Positions 61,780 through 64,000 of a stretch of 64,000 nt of DNA are shown piece by piece. This stretch comes from Cytophagaceae bacterium (GTDB lineage: Bacteria > Bacteroidota > Bacteroidia > Cytophagales > Spirosomataceae): positions 62,001 through 126,000 of the forward strand of contig JAIXOL010000058.1 of assembly GCA_027486845.1 (NCBI GenBank). Reading direction: 5' to 3'. A program made the position numbers and the translations under genes. The stretch's first letter is position 1. Every line of letters starts with the position of its first letter. The notes under the pieces were generated by a model that saw nothing but the letters and a program-made list of their open reading frames with translations, was not told where the DNA came from and searched no databases.

Positions 61780-61945
61780 AGAAATTTTTTGATTAAGGTT
61801 AATAAACATTTTGTTTTAAACTTCGCTTAAAGATATATTAAAAACTATTAATGTGTCTATTTAAAATAAGACAATATTTAGACTAAAAGGTATTATATCG
61901 AGAAATGAATAATCAATAATAGGCTTTTATATGATATTATGGTAA

Positions 61946-61959
61946 TGCAATCGTTTGCA
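61946..61959. promoter_or_regulatory. LacI/cre-like operator between susC and lacI
   Basis: TGCAATCGTTTGCA is a perfect TGCAA/TTGCA inverted repeat with central CG, the usual LacI-family operator shape, and it fits the cre pattern. It lies 167 bp upstream of the susC ATG and 339 bp upstream of the lacI ATG. A near-identical site is before galK at 53136. Confidence 0.7.
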
Positions 61960-62157
61960 CAAAATAGCAATATGTTGGATAATTATTTGCTTTATTTTAG
62001 ACTTGAAGGTTAGGTATAAGGTTTTTAATATATGGATTTGGATAAAGATTAAATCTCAATTAGAATTGTGATAAGTTAAATAGTTATTTGTATTTAATCG
62101 ATGAATATAAAGTCTGTATTTAATCGATAGTAAGGATTTAATAATGCCTTGGTCTGC

Positions 62158-62174
62158 CGACTATTGACCGTGGA
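62158..62174. repeat. Intergenic repeat CGACTATTG(A/T)CCGTGGA, copy 2
   Basis: CGACTATTGACCGTGGA matches the copy at 43907-43923 at 16 of 17 positions. It is non-coding and 124 bp before the lacI start. Confidence 0.6.
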
Positions 62175-62297
62175 ATACTTATCTTAAAATAATGTATTCT
62201 GAGGGGATAAACTTTTGGTTGTATGTTTTTAAAATTTATTAATAACTCTCTTTTTTGTTTAACTTGCGAATATAAATTCAAACTATTAATCTATACA

Positions 62298-63308
62298 ATG
62301 CAAAGACATCAAGCCACCATCAAAGAAATTGCTCAAAAATTAGGCGTCTCTATTTCAACGGTTTCGAGGGCTTTACAAAATAATACTCGTATTGGTTTAC
62401 GCACTAGAGAAAGAGTTTGGGAGTTGGCGAAATCAATGCACTATGTGCCTAATCCAGCCGCTATTTTTCTGAAAAAAAATCGTACCTACACAATTGGCGT
62501 TTTACTACCTTATCTACAAGAAGAATTTTTTTCGATGGCTATTTCTGGTATAGAAGATGTGGCTTTAGAGAAAGGATATAATGTTTTCGTGAGCCAATCA
62601 CGTGATAAATTTGAGCGTGAAGAAAAAGCTTTAAAGTCATTTCTGAGCAGTAGAGTAGATGGCGTGATTGCATCAGTAGCCGCTGAAACTAATAATTATA
62701 GTCATTTTAAGGAAGTTGAGAATTTCGGAACTCCTTTAGTTTTTTTTGACCGTGTTCCTCGCAATCTTGAAGCAAACAAAGTGCGTTGCAGTATATCTGA
62801 AGGTGCTTTTGAGGCAATCGAGTTTTTGATAAATAAAGGCGTTAAGCGTATTGCCCTAATAAATGGACCCTCTAACTTAGAGGTAAGTGATGAACGTCTG
62901 AATGGTTATCTGAATGCAATCAAGAAGTTTAATCTTGAAACTTCACCCAAGTATATCAAATCAACAGATTTATCAAAAGATGATACAATCATAAAAATGA
63001 AAGAACTTTTAGCTCTAAAAGAGCCTCCTGAAGCTATTCTAACTTTTAATGATTATTTGGCACTTTATGCTATGCAATTTTGTAAACAAAAAGAGATTAT
63101 TCCAAACAAAGATATATTATTTGTAAGCTTTGCCAATTTACCAATGACTCTCTATTTGGATAATCCTCCATTGGCCTCAGTTGAACAATTTGCCTACAAT
63201 CTGGGTATAAAAGCGACTGAATTATTGATAAATATTATCGAAAACCCTTCTGAAGAAATGCCTCCTTACGAAGAAATAGTGATGGGTACGAAATTGATTA
63301 TTCATTAA
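62298..63308 (+). CDS. LacI-family transcriptional regulator
   Basis: This protein has 336 residues from the ATG at 62298 (MQRHQATIKEIAQKLGVSIS). The helix-turn-helix and hinge are at residues 5-60 (TIKEIAQKLGVSISTVSRAL, then NPAAIFLKKN). A periplasmic-binding-protein-like ligand domain follows (TYTIGVLLPYLQEEFFSMAI, SRVDGVIASVAAET, FGTPLVFFDRVPR). It should bind a sugar or sugar phosphate and control the susCD, galK and glpD genes through the two palindromes at 61946 and 53136. It may also regulate itself. Confidence 0.94.
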   Translation: MQRHQATIKEIAQKLGVSISTVSRALQNNTRIGLRTRERVWELAKSMHYVPNPAAIFLKKNRTYTIGVLLPYLQEEFFSMAISGIEDVALEKGYNVFVSQSRDKFEREEKALKSFLSSRVDGVIASVAAETNNYSHFKEVENFGTPLVFFDRVPRNLEANKVRCSISEGAFEAIEFLINKGVKRIALINGPSNLEVSDERLNGYLNAIKKFNLETSPKYIKSTDLSKDDTIIKMKELLALKEPPEAILTFNDYLALYAMQFCKQKEIIPNKDILFVSFANLPMTLYLDNPPLASVEQFAYNLGIKATELLINIIENPSEEMPPYEEIVMGTKLIIH

Positions 63309-63344
63309 AAAAAATGTTGGATTTTAAAACCAACATTTTTTTAA
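63306..63344. terminator. Bidirectional terminator between lacI and ppk1
   Basis: AATGTTGG pairs with CCAACATT, extended by A-T pairs (63308-63320 with 63330-63342), flanked by A and T runs. It serves the convergent lacI and ppk1 transcripts. Confidence 0.9.
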
Positions 63345-63357
63345 TTTTGAATTAACC

Positions 63358-64000
63358 TTAACTTGTCGCAATTTCTTCTAATTCTTTAATAACAGGTATT
63401 TCGCTTTCAAATAATGAAATTGGCTCATATTGTTGTTCGGTGACTTCAAAGAAACGCTGGTGAATATCAAATACTGGCTCTTCGGATGAAATTGAAGAAA
63501 CAACTCTTTTATAGGTTCCATCTTCTTTGAGTTCATAAGCATTCACGTTATCTCGAAGATTATAGTCAAGAATATGCATTACTTGGCGTTTTATATCTTC
63601 ATCCACAATCTCAAATAAAGATTCAATACGTTTATCAAAACTTCTTACCATAATGTCAGCACTTCCTCCGTACAAACGTGGGTGATTATTATTGTGGAAA
63701 TAGAAAATTCGAGCGTGCTCAAGGAAAAGACCCACTACTGAACGCACTGTGATATTTTCGCTCAAACCTTTACGGCCAGGGCGTAAACAGCAAATTCCCC
63801 TAACAATCAACTTGATTTTTACACCCGCTTGCGAAGCTTTATACAATTCATCAATAACGTATTGGTCTTCAAGTGAATTAAGTTTGATACAGATTCCACT
63901 TGGTAAGTTGTTTTGTGCATTGTTAGACTCATTGCGTATCATTTCGATGAGCTTATTTCGCATATCACGAGGGGAGGTAATCAAATTATTGTAATCGGCA
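63358..64000 (-). CDS. ppk1: Polyphosphate kinase 1, C-terminal part
   Basis: At least 213 residues are encoded, open to the window edge; the Met at 63984 is internal, since the frame continues upstream with ADYNNLITSPRDMRNKLIE. PPK1 C-terminal motifs are SGICIKLNSLEDQYVIDELY, GVKIKLIVRGICCLRPG with the conserved R-G-I-C-x-L, and the phosphohistidine-region His in LFLEHARIFYFHNNN with YGGSADIMVRSFDKR. PPK1 makes polyphosphate from ATP at the inner membrane. The C-terminal 60 residues are less conserved. Confidence 0.93.
   Translation of the reverse strand, partial: ADYNNLITSPRDMRNKLIEMIRNESNNAQNNLPSGICIKLNSLEDQYVIDELYKASQAGVKIKLIVRGICCLRPGRKGLSENITVRSVVGLFLEHARIFYFHNNNHPRLYGGSADIMVRSFDKRIESLFEIVDEDIKRQVMHILDYNLRDNVNAYELKEDGTYKRVVSSISSEEPVFDIHQRFFEVTEQQYEPISLFESEIPVIKELEEIATS

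Larger units (their letters stand above)
61780..62297. other. Divergent regulatory region between susC and lacI
   Basis: This 518-bp AT-rich region holds the LacI-like palindrome at 61946-61959 and the 17-bp repeat copy at 62158-62174. No clear TAnnTTTG box was found on either strand. The frame of the LacI gene is open back to 62223, but its conserved N-terminus starts at 62298. Confidence 0.5.

Noticed and set aside
1-64000. tRNA, rRNA, CRISPR arrays, transposases or integrases
   Set aside because: None were recognised on reading both strands; the repeats present are short, few and irregular. A tRNAscan/Infernal and CRISPR search would be decisive.

Overview
The window is AT-rich chromosomal DNA from a member of the Bacteroidota, most likely a Cytophagales species of the Spirosomaceae/Emticicia/Arcicella kind. 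The evidence is a SusC/SusD pair, a type IX secretion C-terminal signal, a PorE-like OmpA protein, Bacteroidota promoters (TTG-N17-23-TAnnTTTG), starts without clear Shine-Dalgarno sites, and the order nusB-ytxH-DUF1573-yajC. There are no phage, plasmid, transposase, CRISPR, rRNA or tRNA features that I can support. Many starts were moved downstream of the longest open frame so that a signal peptide or conserved N-terminus comes first; each case is explained in its entry.

Layout: 1-7555 holds an M42 peptidase fragment, the PorE-like protein, tilS divergent from an OstA-like protein, a T9SS-exported protein and a DUF1569 protein. 7757-12143 is a leftward four-gene tripartite exporter (ATPase, adaptor, FtsX/DevC-like permease, TolC). 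12392-14752 has a small secreted protein and an MsbA-like exporter. 14849-22333 is a nucleotide/nucleoside/ADP-ribose utilisation block: GRP-type sugar transporter, secreted ADP-ribosylglycohydrolase, unknown secreted protein, ribokinase, exported nucleoside hydrolase and, divergently, an ectonucleotide phosphodiesterase. 22381-26287 is a terC-response regulator-histidine kinase operon followed by a prohibitin-like lipoprotein gene. 26348-32999 carries small secreted proteins, GNAT enzymes, an Uma2-family protein, an SNF2 helicase and a 2OG-Fe(II) oxygenase. 33119-40624 has a DUF5916 protein, a sodium:solute symporter and two S41 peptidases. 40789-46552 is housekeeping (nusB, ytxH, DUF1573, yajC, a decayed ybbR gene, DUF721, a Kir-type channel, an LD-carboxypeptidase). 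46740-48884 encodes a FadJ-like fatty-acid oxidation enzyme. 49080-63308 is a carbohydrate cluster: glpD, galK, an FG-GAP/ASPIC lipoprotein, susD, susC and a LacI regulator. The C-terminal end of ppk1 closes the window.

The most interesting findings are regulatory. (1) Two promoters, before terC and before the prohibitin-like gene, each carry four 11-bp direct repeats with invariant TAA, ending exactly 5 nt before the -7 box. The genes between them encode an OmpR-type regulator and its kinase, which suggests a small autoregulated regulon. (2) A 14-bp LacI/cre-like palindrome (TGCAA-N4-TTGCA) occurs both between lacI and susC and upstream of galK-glpD, tying the two operons into one regulon. 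The galK plus glpD pairing makes galactosyl-glycerol a candidate substrate. (3) A ybbR/CdaR-like gene next to yajC is broken by in-frame stops. I found no clear new defence or mobile system.
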